A DNA stretch of 64,000 nucleotides from Kalmanozyma brasiliensis GHG001 (taxonomy: Eukaryota; Basidiomycota; Ustilaginomycetes; Ustilaginales). The notes under the pieces are model-generated. The model was not told the origin of the DNA, made no database searches, and worked only from the letters and a program-made list of their open reading frames with translations. The first letter of the stretch is position 1, and each line of letters starts with the position of its first letter. Positions 18,730-29,300 of this stretch are shown in pieces. The stretch is taken from contig NW_015961970.1 in the NCBI RefSeq assembly GCF_000497045.1, positions 1,550,802-1,614,801 of the forward strand, given 5' to 3'. Made by a program: the position numbers and the translations under genes.

Positions 18730-19173
18730 GATGAAGCGCGCTGAGCTACTGTGGGCAGCAGAGCGAGATTAAGAGAGGCGATGCTGTGGGGGTGAAGGCC
18801 AGTGTGTGCTGGCCGAGATTGCCAATTGTCGTCCGATCGGTCTATCGTGACAAAGCAGATCGAGCACAGCCAAAGACGGCAGGAGCGGGACAGACGTGTG
18901 CAGGCTGTTCACCGTGTTGCGGTTGACTGAAGCTTCGGTAGCGTTGTATAAGAGCACCTCTTGCTTGCGTTTGAAAGCCGAGCTGAGTTCGTAGGACGTA
19001 TTCCGTTGTCAGATGGATTTGCTGAACTCGTTTCACTGAGCGAAGACGTGCGTGTTGTTCGCAGTCGTGGTAGCGTGTTGGGTTGGGTAACGCGTGTGTG
19101 CGAAGTTGAGTAGCGTAGCACAGCGCGACGACGCTACCCAAAAGCCGATAATTGTTGGCGACTGTGCTGCGCG

Positions 19174-19199
19174 ATGGTGGTGATGGTGGTGGTGGTGAC
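19174..19199. repeat. GGT/GAT trinucleotide microsatellite
   Basis: Near-perfect trinucleotide repeat (GATGGTGGTGATGGTGG and onward) in the SCH9 upstream region. Confidence 0.9.
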
Positions 19200-19745
19200 C
19201 GGTTTGGCTATGCAGAAAGAGCAAACGATGCGATGCGATGCAGGCTCAGTCTGAATTTGCTGCGCCCAAAGCACAATTGCAAGATGAGCCGGGGCCGTGG
19301 AGACGAGCTGTCAAGCCAGTCTCAGCCTTTTTTTGGCTTGGAGCCAGCGAGACAGACGGGCAACAGGCTCAAAAATCAAACAAAAAAGTGTTTGTTTTCC
19401 ATTTCCCGTACCAAAGCGCTGGCCAGCCTGATTGAGAGCCTACCGCACCATGGCCGCGGTTCAACTCATCCTCAGGCCGACAGATCTCAACAAGTCCATA
19501 CCAACGGTCTTTGCTTTCCTTCAGCCTGTTTTGACCGTGGCCTGACTGCCAATCGCATTCGGCAGCGTCTGCCAGCCCGAAGGTGCATTGACGTCTTCGG
19601 GCTTGACGTTGATCTCGGCTCATTAAGAGCACAATCAGGCATGGCCGTGGTGTGTCACAAGCAAAGCGGCCATGTACCCTGTATGTATGCACGGGCCTTG
19701 CTTGCTCTCCCCTTTGCCCGTCAGAGTGCAGCGACAAATATCCCC

Positions 19746-19789
19746 AGAAAAGAGAAAAGAAAAGAAAAAGAGAAGGAAAAGGAAAAGGA
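19746..19789 (+). repeat. 44-nt polypurine tract
   Basis: Uninterrupted A/G run built from AGAAA, AAAGA and GGAAAA units, about 390 nt upstream of the RGG-protein ATG. Such tracts can form triplex DNA and exclude nucleosomes. Confidence 0.85.
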
Positions 19790-20181
19790 TAAAATCGTCG
19801 CCCAAAAAGAGCAAAAAAGGAAATTTAACCAGGATGTTAAGATGAGATGGAGGGTGGACCGGATTTTGTGGAATTGAGGGTGCGTGGCTGGTGCGTTGCG
19901 CGCTGAAATCATCCGTCTGATTGGCTTTGGCTTCTTCCTTTCACTTCCACCATCCCTTCATCTCGGAACCACTTGTCCAGCAAACGCTCCTTCCATCAAG
20001 TGTGCGTCACAGCAAACCTTGTCGCTCCTTTCTTCTCAATTCGGGACCAGGCAAGTCAGTCCACTCCTTTACATTCATACGCCAAGGCACGTCGCGAATT
20101 CACAGGGCATCGCCATTGCATCTGCACAGCAAGGAATCACATCTGGCTAAGCGTCCCAACGACAGCATTCAATCAAGTGCC

Positions 20182-21876
20182 ATGGCTGCTCGTACCGTCC
20201 CAGGCGCGGGCGCAGCCGACAAGCCAGCACCACGCCGCGTCGTACCCGGCGCTGCTCCTCCTGCCCCTTCCAAGTCTGGCAAAAAGCAAAAGGGTGGTGC
20301 CGCAAAGGACACTGCTGCTGCTGTCAAGATTCCCGATGCTACTTCGGCTGCGCTCATCGAGAAGGCTCCCGAAGGCCCAAAGCAGGTTGCAAATGGACTC
20401 AAGGTGACCCCTCAAGATCTCGCAGAGCAGGCAGAAGCCCAGGCTGCTGTCGCTGCTGTCGATGCTGTTCAATCTTCGTCCGAGTCTGCCGTCGCCTCTA
20501 CACCCGCCCAAAAGGTCATCAGCGATCGCATTCACGAGCTGTCCAACAAGAGCAAAAACGCCACCATCACTGTCGCGGTCGACGAGCTCAAGAGTTTGCT
20601 TCGCAAAGTCCAAAAAGTAGAGTCCGAGTCCCCTTCCCCCGCACCAAGCGCTTCCACCGACTCGGATAGCAAGAGTCACCTCGTCCTACTGCTCCAGTTC
20701 CTTCACCTCTTCAACCTCTTCCATCCCAACCCTGCCGGTCCATCGACGTTTGCCCCTTCCCGCACCATGCCTCCCGCGCTCGAAATGTCGACAGGTCAAG
20801 AGGTGGCTGCTCTCGGAAAGGTGTACGACCAGCTTGCCAACGGACCTTTGGAAGGTGGCGGAGGAGACGCTCTCGAGATCCTTGCCAACATCGAAGAGGG
20901 CTCCAGCGAGGAGGTTCTCCCGGACGTGACCTTTGCCACGCTCAAATCCATGATCCTCAAGCTCACCGCTCCTCCCTCCGCAGCAAACAAGGAAATCGAG
21001 TCGAAGGCCTCGGGTCTCGACGCTCCACCGCAGGACTTTGTGCCCATCGACAAGCAATCCCCGAGTTCAGCACCCGTTTCCTTCATTCAGGCCAGCGAGA
21101 TCCTCGATCAATCCACAAAGGAGCCCGAAGGAGGTCAGCCTTCGAGTGTGCCCGCTACAGGTGATACCGAGACGAAGAAGGGAAAGCAGGGTGGAGCTGG
21201 GATCGTGCTTGGCGACAAAGAAGCCACCTCGAGCAAAGCAGACGGAACGGCTGCCTCGGCTGTCGAGGAGCCCATCAACACGACGGTCAAGAGCTCGAGC
21301 GGGCCCACCACAACCGAGCCCAAGCTCAACTGGGCAGCAATGGCTGAAGAGGACGATGACGATCTCGGCGACGCACCCGTGTTTGAGCCTCTCCCTTCCA
21401 GCACCACTTCTGCATTGGTCACCCCTGCTCCAGGGACGCCAACCGCCGTAGAGCCCGAGCAGACAGCCGCCCCCGTCCAGCCCGCAACCGCGACTCCCAC
21501 AGCCAAAGCTGACGACGCACCGCTGTCACCAAAGCCCAAGAAGGGCAAGCAGAACAACGGCACCAAGAGCAACGCCGGCGGTCGCCAAACCAACGGCAAC
21601 GGTAACGCCAAAGCTGCGGTACCACCACCGACACCCAAGGGACCCAAGGTGGACGAAGACGGCTTCATTCTTCAGGAGAGCAAAAAGACAAAGTACTTGC
21701 AACAGAAGCAGCAGCAGCAACAAGGGCAACGAGGCGGTAGCGGTGGTGGACGTGGAAGCGGAAAGGGTGCTGCGAGTGGAGGCCGAGGTGGAAAGCAGCC
21801 CAACGCCGGAGGCAACCGAGGGGAGAGGAGAAGCGGTGAACCGAGGTCAGGCACAGCTGCTGCCGCGCCGCAATAG
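20182..21876 (+). CDS. uncharacterised Ala/Pro-rich protein with C-terminal RGG region
   Basis: I do not recognise the family. The 564-residue protein starts at the first in-frame ATG; the frame is open for 87 codons upstream but without an ATG. It has a Lys/Ala/Pro-rich basic N-terminus and a predicted helical segment (VISDRIHELSNKSKNATITV to LRKVQKV). A short odd hydrophobic stretch (LVLLLQFLHLFNLF) and a second helical region (EVAALGKVYDQLANG) follow. Near the end is LNWAAMAEEDDDDLGDAP, then EDGFILQESKKTK, a Gln run and an RGG/GRG-rich tail. The tail implies RNA binding or a ribonucleoprotein role. The hydrophobic stretch might be an unspliced intron, but no good donor is visible. Confidence 0.7.
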   Translation: MAARTVPGAGAADKPAPRRVVPGAAPPAPSKSGKKQKGGAAKDTAAAVKIPDATSAALIEKAPEGPKQVANGLKVTPQDLAEQAEAQAAVAAVDAVQSSSESAVASTPAQKVISDRIHELSNKSKNATITVAVDELKSLLRKVQKVESESPSPAPSASTDSDSKSHLVLLLQFLHLFNLFHPNPAGPSTFAPSRTMPPALEMSTGQEVAALGKVYDQLANGPLEGGGGDALEILANIEEGSSEEVLPDVTFATLKSMILKLTAPPSAANKEIESKASGLDAPPQDFVPIDKQSPSSAPVSFIQASEILDQSTKEPEGGQPSSVPATGDTETKKGKQGGAGIVLGDKEATSSKADGTAASAVEEPINTTVKSSSGPTTTEPKLNWAAMAEEDDDDLGDAPVFEPLPSSTTSALVTPAPGTPTAVEPEQTAAPVQPATATPTAKADDAPLSPKPKKGKQNNGTKSNAGGRQTNGNGNAKAAVPPPTPKGPKVDEDGFILQESKKTKYLQQKQQQQQGQRGGSGGGRGSGKGAASGGRGGKQPNAGGNRGERRSGEPRSGTAAAAPQ

Positions 21877-21975
21877 CATCACAGCAACAGCCAATTCAAT
21901 CGTTCAATCACACACATGCGCCAGGTCGTTGAACAGCCCGGAAATCGTCTGGATTGAGCAATCACTCGCTTGCGG

Positions 21976-22653
21976 CTACCACTTTTTGGCCTCCATACCG
22001 TCAGGAGGATGCGTTCGGACCTCTTCCTTTCCGACCTTGCTCCAGTCCGTCGACAATGTGGTCCCACCGCTTTCCTGGTAACTTTTCATCATCGCTCTTC
22101 GAGTATCGGGGTCTGCATCTGCGTAGAGCTTCTGGAAGAACTTGTTGATGTCGGCTTCGTCGCCACCTCCCCCTGCTGCGCCAGCGGGTCCCTTTGCGGT
22201 GTCGTCGTCCGCATCAGGATCGAACGAGTCCCATTTGGACTTCGTTCGAGGAGCAGCTGGTTTTGCTGCTTGTGTGGAGATGTTCGTTGGCGCAGCTACC
22301 GGGATCGCGCTCTGCTGAGCCGACGCGCCTTTGAGCGAGAGCCAACGCAGACCCGGTTGCGCTTTGTGCAGCACCACGTCGATTTTAGTCGAGAGCACCT
22401 TGTAGGATGAGTTTGTCACATCGACCGTAGAGAAGAGCGGTTCGATACGAAGGACGTACTCGGAGCCAGTGATGGACGAGATCGCCTTAACGTAGAGCGA
22501 GCTTTCGGCGATGTCAATCTGGAGCGATTCTTGGGAGGCCGCCTTGACAAAGATCGAGAGGGTGAGGACGGTGTCTGTCTGATAGAAGTCGTAGCGAGGC
22601 GTTGCTGGTGCGTCCGCGGTGGCGGAAGAGCCGGAAGTGCTTACGTCCGCCAT
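21976..22653 (-). CDS. SGT1: Sgt1-like co-chaperone, CS + SGS domains, no TPR
   Basis: An Hsp90 co-chaperone linking Hsp90 to SCF ubiquitin ligase and kinetochore assembly. The 225-residue protein has a CS domain (RYDFYQTDTVLTLSIFVK to LRWLSLKG), a short linker with KWDSFD, and a C-terminal SGS domain ending DWSKVGKEEVRTHPPDGME, the hallmark of the family. Yeast, plant and human Sgt1 have an N-terminal TPR domain, which is absent here. Only 284 nt separate the start from the divergent ALG8 gene, so no upstream TPR exon fits. The first in-frame ATG is 22653; codons further upstream would need TTG. Confidence 0.9.
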   Translation of the reverse strand: MADVSTSGSSATADAPATPRYDFYQTDTVLTLSIFVKAASQESLQIDIAESSLYVKAISSITGSEYVLRIEPLFSTVDVTNSSYKVLSTKIDVVLHKAQPGLRWLSLKGASAQQSAIPVAAPTNISTQAAKPAAPRTKSKWDSFDPDADDDTAKGPAGAAGGGGDEADINKFFQKLYADADPDTRRAMMKSYQESGGTTLSTDWSKVGKEEVRTHPPDGMEAKKW

Positions 22654-22937
22654 TGTGACCTTTGTTGGCAAAGAAGAATGAAGAAACGGGAGAAGCAGGA
22701 TGATGATGGTGGTGATGAGGAGCGAAGATGCTGGAAGAATGTTAAAAGTGGAGCTGAGCCAATTTTAAACTTTCACGGCTGCGCAACGCGTTCCGCCAAA
22801 GACCAACACCCCGCAAACACGCGCACAGACACCCGACGAAAAGCTTCTCAACGGTCTTCGCTTCTACTACACGCGTCAACTCGCGCGTCCAGACGATGAC
22901 CCGAGGGTAGCGGATCCGCAATCATCTCTATCTATCG
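22654..22937. promoter_or_regulatory. divergent promoter SGT1 / ALG8
   Basis: A 284-nt shared promoter. The ALG8 side contains a four-codon upstream ORF ending 27 nt before the ALG8 start. Confidence 0.5.
22896..22910 (+). other. upstream ORF (4 codons) before ALG8
   Basis: ATG ACC CGA GGG TAG, 27 nt before the ALG8 ATG. It is short enough for reinitiation; relevance depends on the transcription start. Confidence 0.35.
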
Positions 22938-25136
22938 ATGAGCGTGGCACAATCAAGTCGCTCGCGGAACGCCGTAGCCGAGGCACGCAGCGAAGCGTCC
23001 GGCGCGGGTGCGGCCTCACCATGGACCGATAGCAAGGCTGCCAACCATGTCGTGCCCGAGGACGACTCGACTACGACATTTGGTCTTGTACGCTTCGAAT
23101 GGGAATTGCTCACGCTCAGCACCGCAATCAAGCTGCTCCTATTCCCAACGTACCACTCAACCGACTTTGAGGTGCATCGCAACTGGCTCGCCATCACTCG
23201 AACCCTGCCAATCCGAGACTGGTACTTCGAAGCCACTTCGCAATGGACGCTCGACTACCCACCTTTCTTCGCCTACTTTTCTTGGCTCCTCGCACAACCG
23301 GCACCGCTCATTGATCCTTTGATCGTGAGCTTACACGAAGGGCTCGAATACGCTGCCTGGTCATGTAAGGCGTACATGCGAGCCACGGTCGTCGTCACGG
23401 AGCTGGTCCTCGCAGCAGCGCTGATTGCTCACGCACGGCTTGGCGCGCAACGAACGACGAAGACCGGATACGCTGACGAAGGCTTCACGGCAGGAGCGTC
23501 CACCTCACAGCTGCTGGCAGCGAGCCTGCTAATGCATCCTGGTCTGATCATCATTGATCACATCCACTTTCAGTACAATGGCTTTCTCTTTGGCGTCCTA
23601 GCTTGGTCCTTGTGGGCTGCTCGAGAAGACAAGCCACTATGGTGTGCGTTCCTGTTCAGCTCGCTGCTCAACCTCAAGCATATCTACGTCTATGTAGCAC
23701 CGCCCTTCCTGGTCTTCCTCCTCCGGTCATACGTGTTCCCAGTTGGTAGCCGTGCCAGCGACCTGGGCCGCAGCTTCGAGCGGCTCATGACAGTGGGCGT
23801 GGTGACGCTGATCCCCTTCTGCTTTAGTCTCGCTCCACTTGCGATCGACGGCTTGCGACACGAGGCAGGCTCCGTCGGCGTACTATCGCAGATGGTGCAG
23901 AGGCTCTTCCCGTTCAGCCGCGGCTTGATTCACGCGTACTGGGCACCGAACGTCTGGGCGCTGTGGACGTTGGCCGATCGCATCCTCGTCAAGCTGCTGC
24001 CGAGAGTTCCTGTCCTCCGAACACTCCTCCCTCCTAGCTTCCTAGCACGCTACGACGCCGCTGCCATCTCTGGTTTCGCCTCAGCATCGCGTGGACTAGT
24101 GGAAAACATCTCGTTCGGAGTGCTCCCCGAGATTAGGCCTTCAATGTGCTTTCTGCTCACGCTGACTTGCATGTCCGTGTACATGGTCAAACTATGGCAG
24201 ACACCGACCTACCGTTCCTTCCTAGCATCGGTGAGCCTTTGCGGGTTTGCATCGTTCCTGTTCGGCTGGCACGTGCACGAGAAGGCGATTATGCTGCCGC
24301 TCATCCCCTACACTTTCCTCGCAGCGGTGGACTTTGCCAACTATCGAACATTCGTCCTGCTCAGCACAGCGGGGATCGTGTCGCTCTTTCCGCTCCTATT
24401 CACGCCGCAAGAAGGGCCGATCAAGATTGGATATTCGATCGTGTGGGCCATGTTGGTGTTCGGCACGCTCCAGAAGCGCGTGTTCAGACCGGTGCAGTCC
24501 AATTTGGGGATTTTGGTCCATCAGCTCGAGACGCTGTACCTATGGGGATTCGTGGGATTGCAAGTGTATGTGTCGATCGTACATCCGATGGTCTTTGCGC
24601 AGAAGTTCGGTTTGACCGTGGCAATGCACGCGGTTGAGGCTTCCGATACGAGCTCGAATTCAACCGCGGCACTCAAAGGCGTCTCGAAGATCTCGGCTGA
24701 CGTCCCATCCGAGGCGGCATCGGCCACGCCGGCAGCGTCAGCAAGCGTCGTCGATACCATCTCGGCCAGCCTCTTTGCGGCTGGAGCAACGTCAACGATC
24801 GGCACTCCGACGGCATCGGCCGCTGGAGAGAGCACATTAGACCCGGCCGAGGCCGCGGTCACTGTCAGCTCTGCCGAGTTCGAGGCGCCTCAACCGGCAG
24901 CAACCCATTCTGCCGACCTGCTGTCTGTTACAGCGACTGCTACAGCCGAGCAGGATGCGTTTTCAATAAATCAAGCGAAGACGAGAGAGCCAGTGCTCGA
25001 GTCAGGGTCTGACTCTACGGCACCCTCCTCATCGATGGAGTTCCTGCCGCTGATGATGGTGAGCGTGTACTGCAGCATCGGCGTCATCTGGGCATGGCTT
25101 CGTGCTTCGGCTTTGTACCTCTTCACCGAGTCCTGA
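22938..25136 (+). CDS. ALG8: Alg8 dolichyl-P-glucose glucosyltransferase
   Basis: An ER-membrane glycosyltransferase adding the second glucose to the dolichol-linked N-glycan precursor. The 732-residue protein has multiple membrane helices. Family motifs are TDFEVHRNWLAIT and WTLDYPPFFAYF near the N-terminus and HPGLIIIDHIHFQYNGFLFG in the middle. The HIH version points to Alg8; Alg6 usually has HGH. Between the penultimate and last membrane segments lies an insertion of about 130 residues rich in Ala/Ser/Thr (about 24640-25035), making the protein longer than the usual 500-600 residues. The start is an ATG with a short upstream ORF. Confidence 0.93.
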   Translation: MSVAQSSRSRNAVAEARSEASGAGAASPWTDSKAANHVVPEDDSTTTFGLVRFEWELLTLSTAIKLLLFPTYHSTDFEVHRNWLAITRTLPIRDWYFEATSQWTLDYPPFFAYFSWLLAQPAPLIDPLIVSLHEGLEYAAWSCKAYMRATVVVTELVLAAALIAHARLGAQRTTKTGYADEGFTAGASTSQLLAASLLMHPGLIIIDHIHFQYNGFLFGVLAWSLWAAREDKPLWCAFLFSSLLNLKHIYVYVAPPFLVFLLRSYVFPVGSRASDLGRSFERLMTVGVVTLIPFCFSLAPLAIDGLRHEAGSVGVLSQMVQRLFPFSRGLIHAYWAPNVWALWTLADRILVKLLPRVPVLRTLLPPSFLARYDAAAISGFASASRGLVENISFGVLPEIRPSMCFLLTLTCMSVYMVKLWQTPTYRSFLASVSLCGFASFLFGWHVHEKAIMLPLIPYTFLAAVDFANYRTFVLLSTAGIVSLFPLLFTPQEGPIKIGYSIVWAMLVFGTLQKRVFRPVQSNLGILVHQLETLYLWGFVGLQVYVSIVHPMVFAQKFGLTVAMHAVEASDTSSNSTAALKGVSKISADVPSEAASATPAASASVVDTISASLFAAGATSTIGTPTASAAGESTLDPAEAAVTVSSAEFEAPQPAATHSADLLSVTATATAEQDAFSINQAKTREPVLESGSDSTAPSSSMEFLPLMMVSVYCSIGVIWAWLRASALYLFTES

Positions 25137-25427
25137 TTCGCACGTAGAATGCTCCGAATACAAGCATCACACCTTGGAGTCAAAGGGCCTTGTGATGTAT
25201 CGACGATCTGTGACGATGTTTTCGAGGTCCGTGGAGCTCAAACACGTTTTACGGCTCAACCCTTTCAGAAGGAAAGGCCAACCAGCGCCCGGGCCACTCT
25301 TCCGGCTCTCAAGAAACCCAAGCTGGGCATCTCGGCAACTTCCGTGATTGCCTTTTTATTTTTTTGGAAGAAAGGTGCTGAGCTGAAAGCCTGCATTTTT
25401 CGAATATCAAATTTATTGCACGATTTC

Positions 25428-25452
25428 GCTCACTTATCGCAAATCAGTGAGC
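25428..25452. repeat. 7-bp inverted repeat in AT-rich ALG8 3' region
   Basis: GCTCACT and its exact complement AGTGAGC flank an 11-nt loop, within a local AT-rich patch about 300 nt past the ALG8 stop. Confidence 0.6.
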
Positions 25453-26265
25453 AAATCGCACAGCTCAGTCCGATCTTTTTTTGATGGTGGGTCTGCACCG
25501 CTATGCAACCCTCAAGCAGCGCCAAAGATGATCTTGCGTCGTATCACATCGGTGCAGCATCCGTTCTGAGCAAGTCACAAGGGCGGAGCGTGGCTGATGT
25601 CATGTGGAAGGATCTACGCCCCGTTTCAGATTTCACACACACGTTTTGGCCTTAGCTGTGAGAAGCTCTTGAGGCGGAGCGGAACCCTGAGTGAGATTGT
25701 GACTGAGGCGCGCAATCAGACGGATTTCCAAGGTCGAGGCAAGTCCGGCCCGCAACGGAGCAAGCCCTGATTATCCTTGCTCCTTCCACCTTGTACCTTC
25801 CGTTCCCTCCCACCTTGTGATCCCCTCCCTTCATCTCACTCGATACCCTTTCATCCTCCTCGAACGAGGACCTGCGTTCAGAAGCAAACGCCTGCATCGT
25901 TGCCGTCGCATCCTTTCCTTTCTTCGTTGCCTGACCCGCTTGTCGACTCGTCGAGGTCCCACCCGTAACGGACAGCTCATCGCACACCCTTGGACCAGCA
26001 CCGCTCTCTCTTTAGCCAAGCGAAGGCAATCCGCGACAAGCAAGTCACAGCGCTTTCTGTCGTCTCCTTTCGCCAACCTCCTGTGTCAGTGCGATTGGCA
26101 GGCCCACTTCTGTCCCTCTACCGGATCATCTCGCAAGACTACGATTCGTACGTCTTTCGTCTCGCATACTGGTGCACGATCGCGGAGAGGCTCTCGGTCG
26201 CTGTGCGCCATCACATCAAGACTACCGCTACAGCATCAAGCCAGTTTCGTAGCTGCTTCGTCTAG

Positions 26266-26289
26266 ATGTCTACGCTTTTCTCTCCCTAG
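26266..26289 (+). other. upstream ORF (7 codons) before the PUF gene
   Basis: ATG, six sense codons and TAG, ending 38 nt before the PUF ATG. Confidence 0.35.
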
Positions 26290-26327
26290 ATACAACGTCT
26301 CACCTTTGCTCGCCTCGAGTACACGGC

Positions 26328-29300
26328 ATGGCAGATAATCGAGCACCGCCTCTCATACAGCATCGCTCTCCGTCTTTCTCCCCCGCTCCTTCCAGTCTCA
26401 CAGGTCCAAGCCACCCATCCTTGCGTTCTCCGATCCAGCGCAGCGCTAGCAGCAGTGTCAACAGTGCCCACCCTGACCTCTCAACTGTCGCAAATACCAC
26501 CCCACCAAGACTAGGAGGCTCTACGCTATCGTTTGCACACGCTCTCTCGAAAACTGCCTCTATCGTCCCAAATCCGGCTGGCTCCTTTACTACCACAGCC
26601 AACCCATTCACACCTCGACGCTCATCCACCGCCTTTCCGTCTGTTGCTGGAATGTCGACAGTTGAACCGCCTACCTGGTCTGACGCTTCTTCGACCACCA
26701 ATACGGCCAGCCCATCAAGCCTCTGGAACGGCAGACCACCACCCACCATGGATGGCGACGCTGTCACTACCGCCTCGGCTTCGAACGTCACCACGCCTGG
26801 CCGTGGTCCGAGCGCGCTGGACGGCAAGGATGTCTCTGCAAACGCACCCATCTTCACTCCTTCGCCTCTACTCCCACAGGATGGCTCCGCTTGGTCCATG
26901 GCAAAACCTGTCTCTCTGACGTGGGCAAACGACCTCTCCGCCCGACCGCCTCCTACTGAGCTCATTTCAGAACCAGCCACGACGAGTCCGAGTGCCACCA
27001 GACGTACCCCAGCCAAAGACTCGACGGGACCGTCATCATCGCCATCTTCGTCCCTCAAGAAGGCAGCAGCGGGCGCAACTCAAAATCCGTCATCTGCAGC
27101 ACCACCGAGCAGCAAGAAGGGGCCAGCAGCGCCCGTGCCAAAACGCGCTCCGATCCGCTCCACCACCTTGGATCCCCGTCATCTCGCTGCAAAGAGGCGG
27201 TCAAGTACCGATGACGATAACGACGGCGCGGAGGTATCGGGCCAGCCTGCAGGTGTTGATGACGAAGAACTGATCGACGAATTGAGCTCGCTCACCATCG
27301 CCACGGACGACGTCGCAGGCTCCAGCACTATCCCTCAACACCAAGGCTATAGTTCGCCGCCCGCATTCATGCACACGGGCCATCACGCCCATCGTCCCTC
27401 TGGCTCTTTCCCACCAGCGCTCTTCAGCCCTGGCGAAGCATTCATGCACCCCGCGCCCTACCTTCCCGGCAGCGGGACTCGATCGCCCGATGGCTACACA
27501 CACGGCTACCCAGGCATGCACCCGGGCATGCCGCCTATCGACATGTCTGGCTACGAATCCTACCGCACTACGCCAGACCCCTACGCACCCACCATGCCAG
27601 GACGCGCCATCTTTGCATCGCCGGGCTCGCAGGGCTCCACTCCGCAGAGTCCATCCTTTGGGCCTGCACCCCTCGGACCACACTTCAACCCTTCGATGCG
27701 CAATGGAGAAGCACTCTTCTACCCAGGAATCGTCCCAGGCTTCGGACCGCCTCCAGCAATGGCTGGAGGTATCGGATCTTCCGTCCGACCCGGCATGCCG
27801 CCAGGTCCTGGGCCATATGGCTTCGCAGCAGGTCCTGGCGTCGAGGCGCACTCGTCGCAGCTGGCCCAATCGCCAATGATTGCGCCTGGCATGCCCATGC
27901 CGATCGGCGGTGTCATGCTGCCGCCCACATCGCCATCCATGAATGCTCCGCAGATGTCGCCGAGCGGATCTGATGGTCGAAGCTCGCGTAGCCTCTCGCA
28001 GTCATCGCCCTACGCGCCACACCGACGAATGGGCTCCACAGGCGCGGAGTCCTTTGGCCCAGGGATGATGTCGCCGCGTCCTCCTCCCTTTGGTATGACC
28101 AGCCAAGCAGGACCGTTTGTGCCCGGTCAACCTCCCATACACGGCATGATGGGCGCTGGTCCACCAATGATGCCCTGGAACGGACGCTTCCACGACCACC
28201 GCCGTGTGCCGACAGGGCCCGGTGGGGTCATGGCGCCCGTCGGCGGCTACGGAATGGGAATGCCAGGGGGACCGATGGACATGCACTACGCCCGCAACGG
28301 TCCCGGCTTCTACGGCAGCGGAGGACCCTTTCCTCCTCACAACAATGGCGGTCCCGGGCTAGGCAGCAGCAGCAACAACGGCACTTCGAACCACTCCCGC
28401 AGTCCTCTGCTGGAAGAGTTCCGCAGCCGTCACACCAAGAACCGCAAGTTCGAACTGCCCGACATCTACGGCAGCGTCGTCGAGTTTTCTTCCGACCAGC
28501 ACGGTAGTCGATTCATCCAGGAGAAGCTCGACAGCGCGTCGACGGAAGAAAAGCAAGCACTCTTCGACGAGGTCCTTCCGCACGCACGACAGCTCATGTC
28601 CGACGTGTTTGGCAACTATGTGATCCAGAAGATGCTCGAGCATGGCACGGAAGCGCAGCAGGAACTTCTGGCGTCGGAAATGTCGGGTCACATCCTGACG
28701 CTCTCTCTCGGCACATATGGGTGTCGCGTCGTCCAAAAGGCCTTCGACCACATCAGCGCCACGCAACGCGAGACACTTGCGCAGGAACTCGAGGGTCACA
28801 TCATGCATTGTGTTCGGGATCAGAACGCCAACCACGTGGTGCAGAAGATCATCGAGCGCGTCTCGCCCTCTGCGATCGCCTTCATCCCCACCTCCTTTGT
28901 GGGTCACGTACCGGCGCTTGCATCACACTGCTACAGCTGTCGGGTGTTGCAGCGGGTGTTCGAACACAGCAGTCCGGCACAATCGCGACCGCTGCTAGAC
29001 GAGCTGCTGGCGCAGGCCGTGACGCTGATGCAACACCAGTACGGCAACTACGTGGTGCAGTGGGTGCTGCAGCATGGCGCGGAGGAGGACCGGCTGGCGG
29101 TGGTCAACGGCATCAAGGGCAAAGTCTGGCTGTTGAGTCGGCATAAGTTTGCGAGTAACGTGATTGAGGAGGTGGTGCGGACGGCGACGAGGGCGGATTT
29201 GGGCGTGTTGCTCGAGGAGATCCTCACGCCATCTGCTGCTGAGGAAAGTCAAGGAGCCGGAGGAGGCAGTCAAGGTGTTGCACCAGCGGTATTGATGATG

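Larger units (their letters stand above)
18730..20181. promoter_or_regulatory. long divergent intergenic region SCH9 / RGG protein
   Basis: About 1.45 kb without a convincing gene. It contains a GGT/GAT microsatellite (19174-19199), a 44-nt uninterrupted purine tract (19746-19789) and pyrimidine-rich sequence before the RGG-protein start. The long open frame near 19152-19877 has the composition of non-coding DNA, with a Lys/Glu run produced by the purine tract. Confidence 0.5.
25137..26327. promoter_or_regulatory. intergenic: ALG8 3' region and PUF promoter/leader
   Basis: A gap of about 1.2 kb between two same-strand genes. The first part includes an AT-richer patch with a 7-bp inverted repeat (25428-25452) and poly-T, plausible for 3'-end formation of ALG8. 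From about 25770 the sequence is strongly pyrimidine rich, consistent with a PUF promoter and long leader, and includes a seven-codon upstream ORF at 26266-26289. No gene seen. Confidence 0.5.

Noticed and set aside
19152..19877. 241-codon plus-strand frame in the SCH9/RGG gap
   Set aside because: Low-complexity Lys/Glu run from the purine tract; no domain or plausible gene context.
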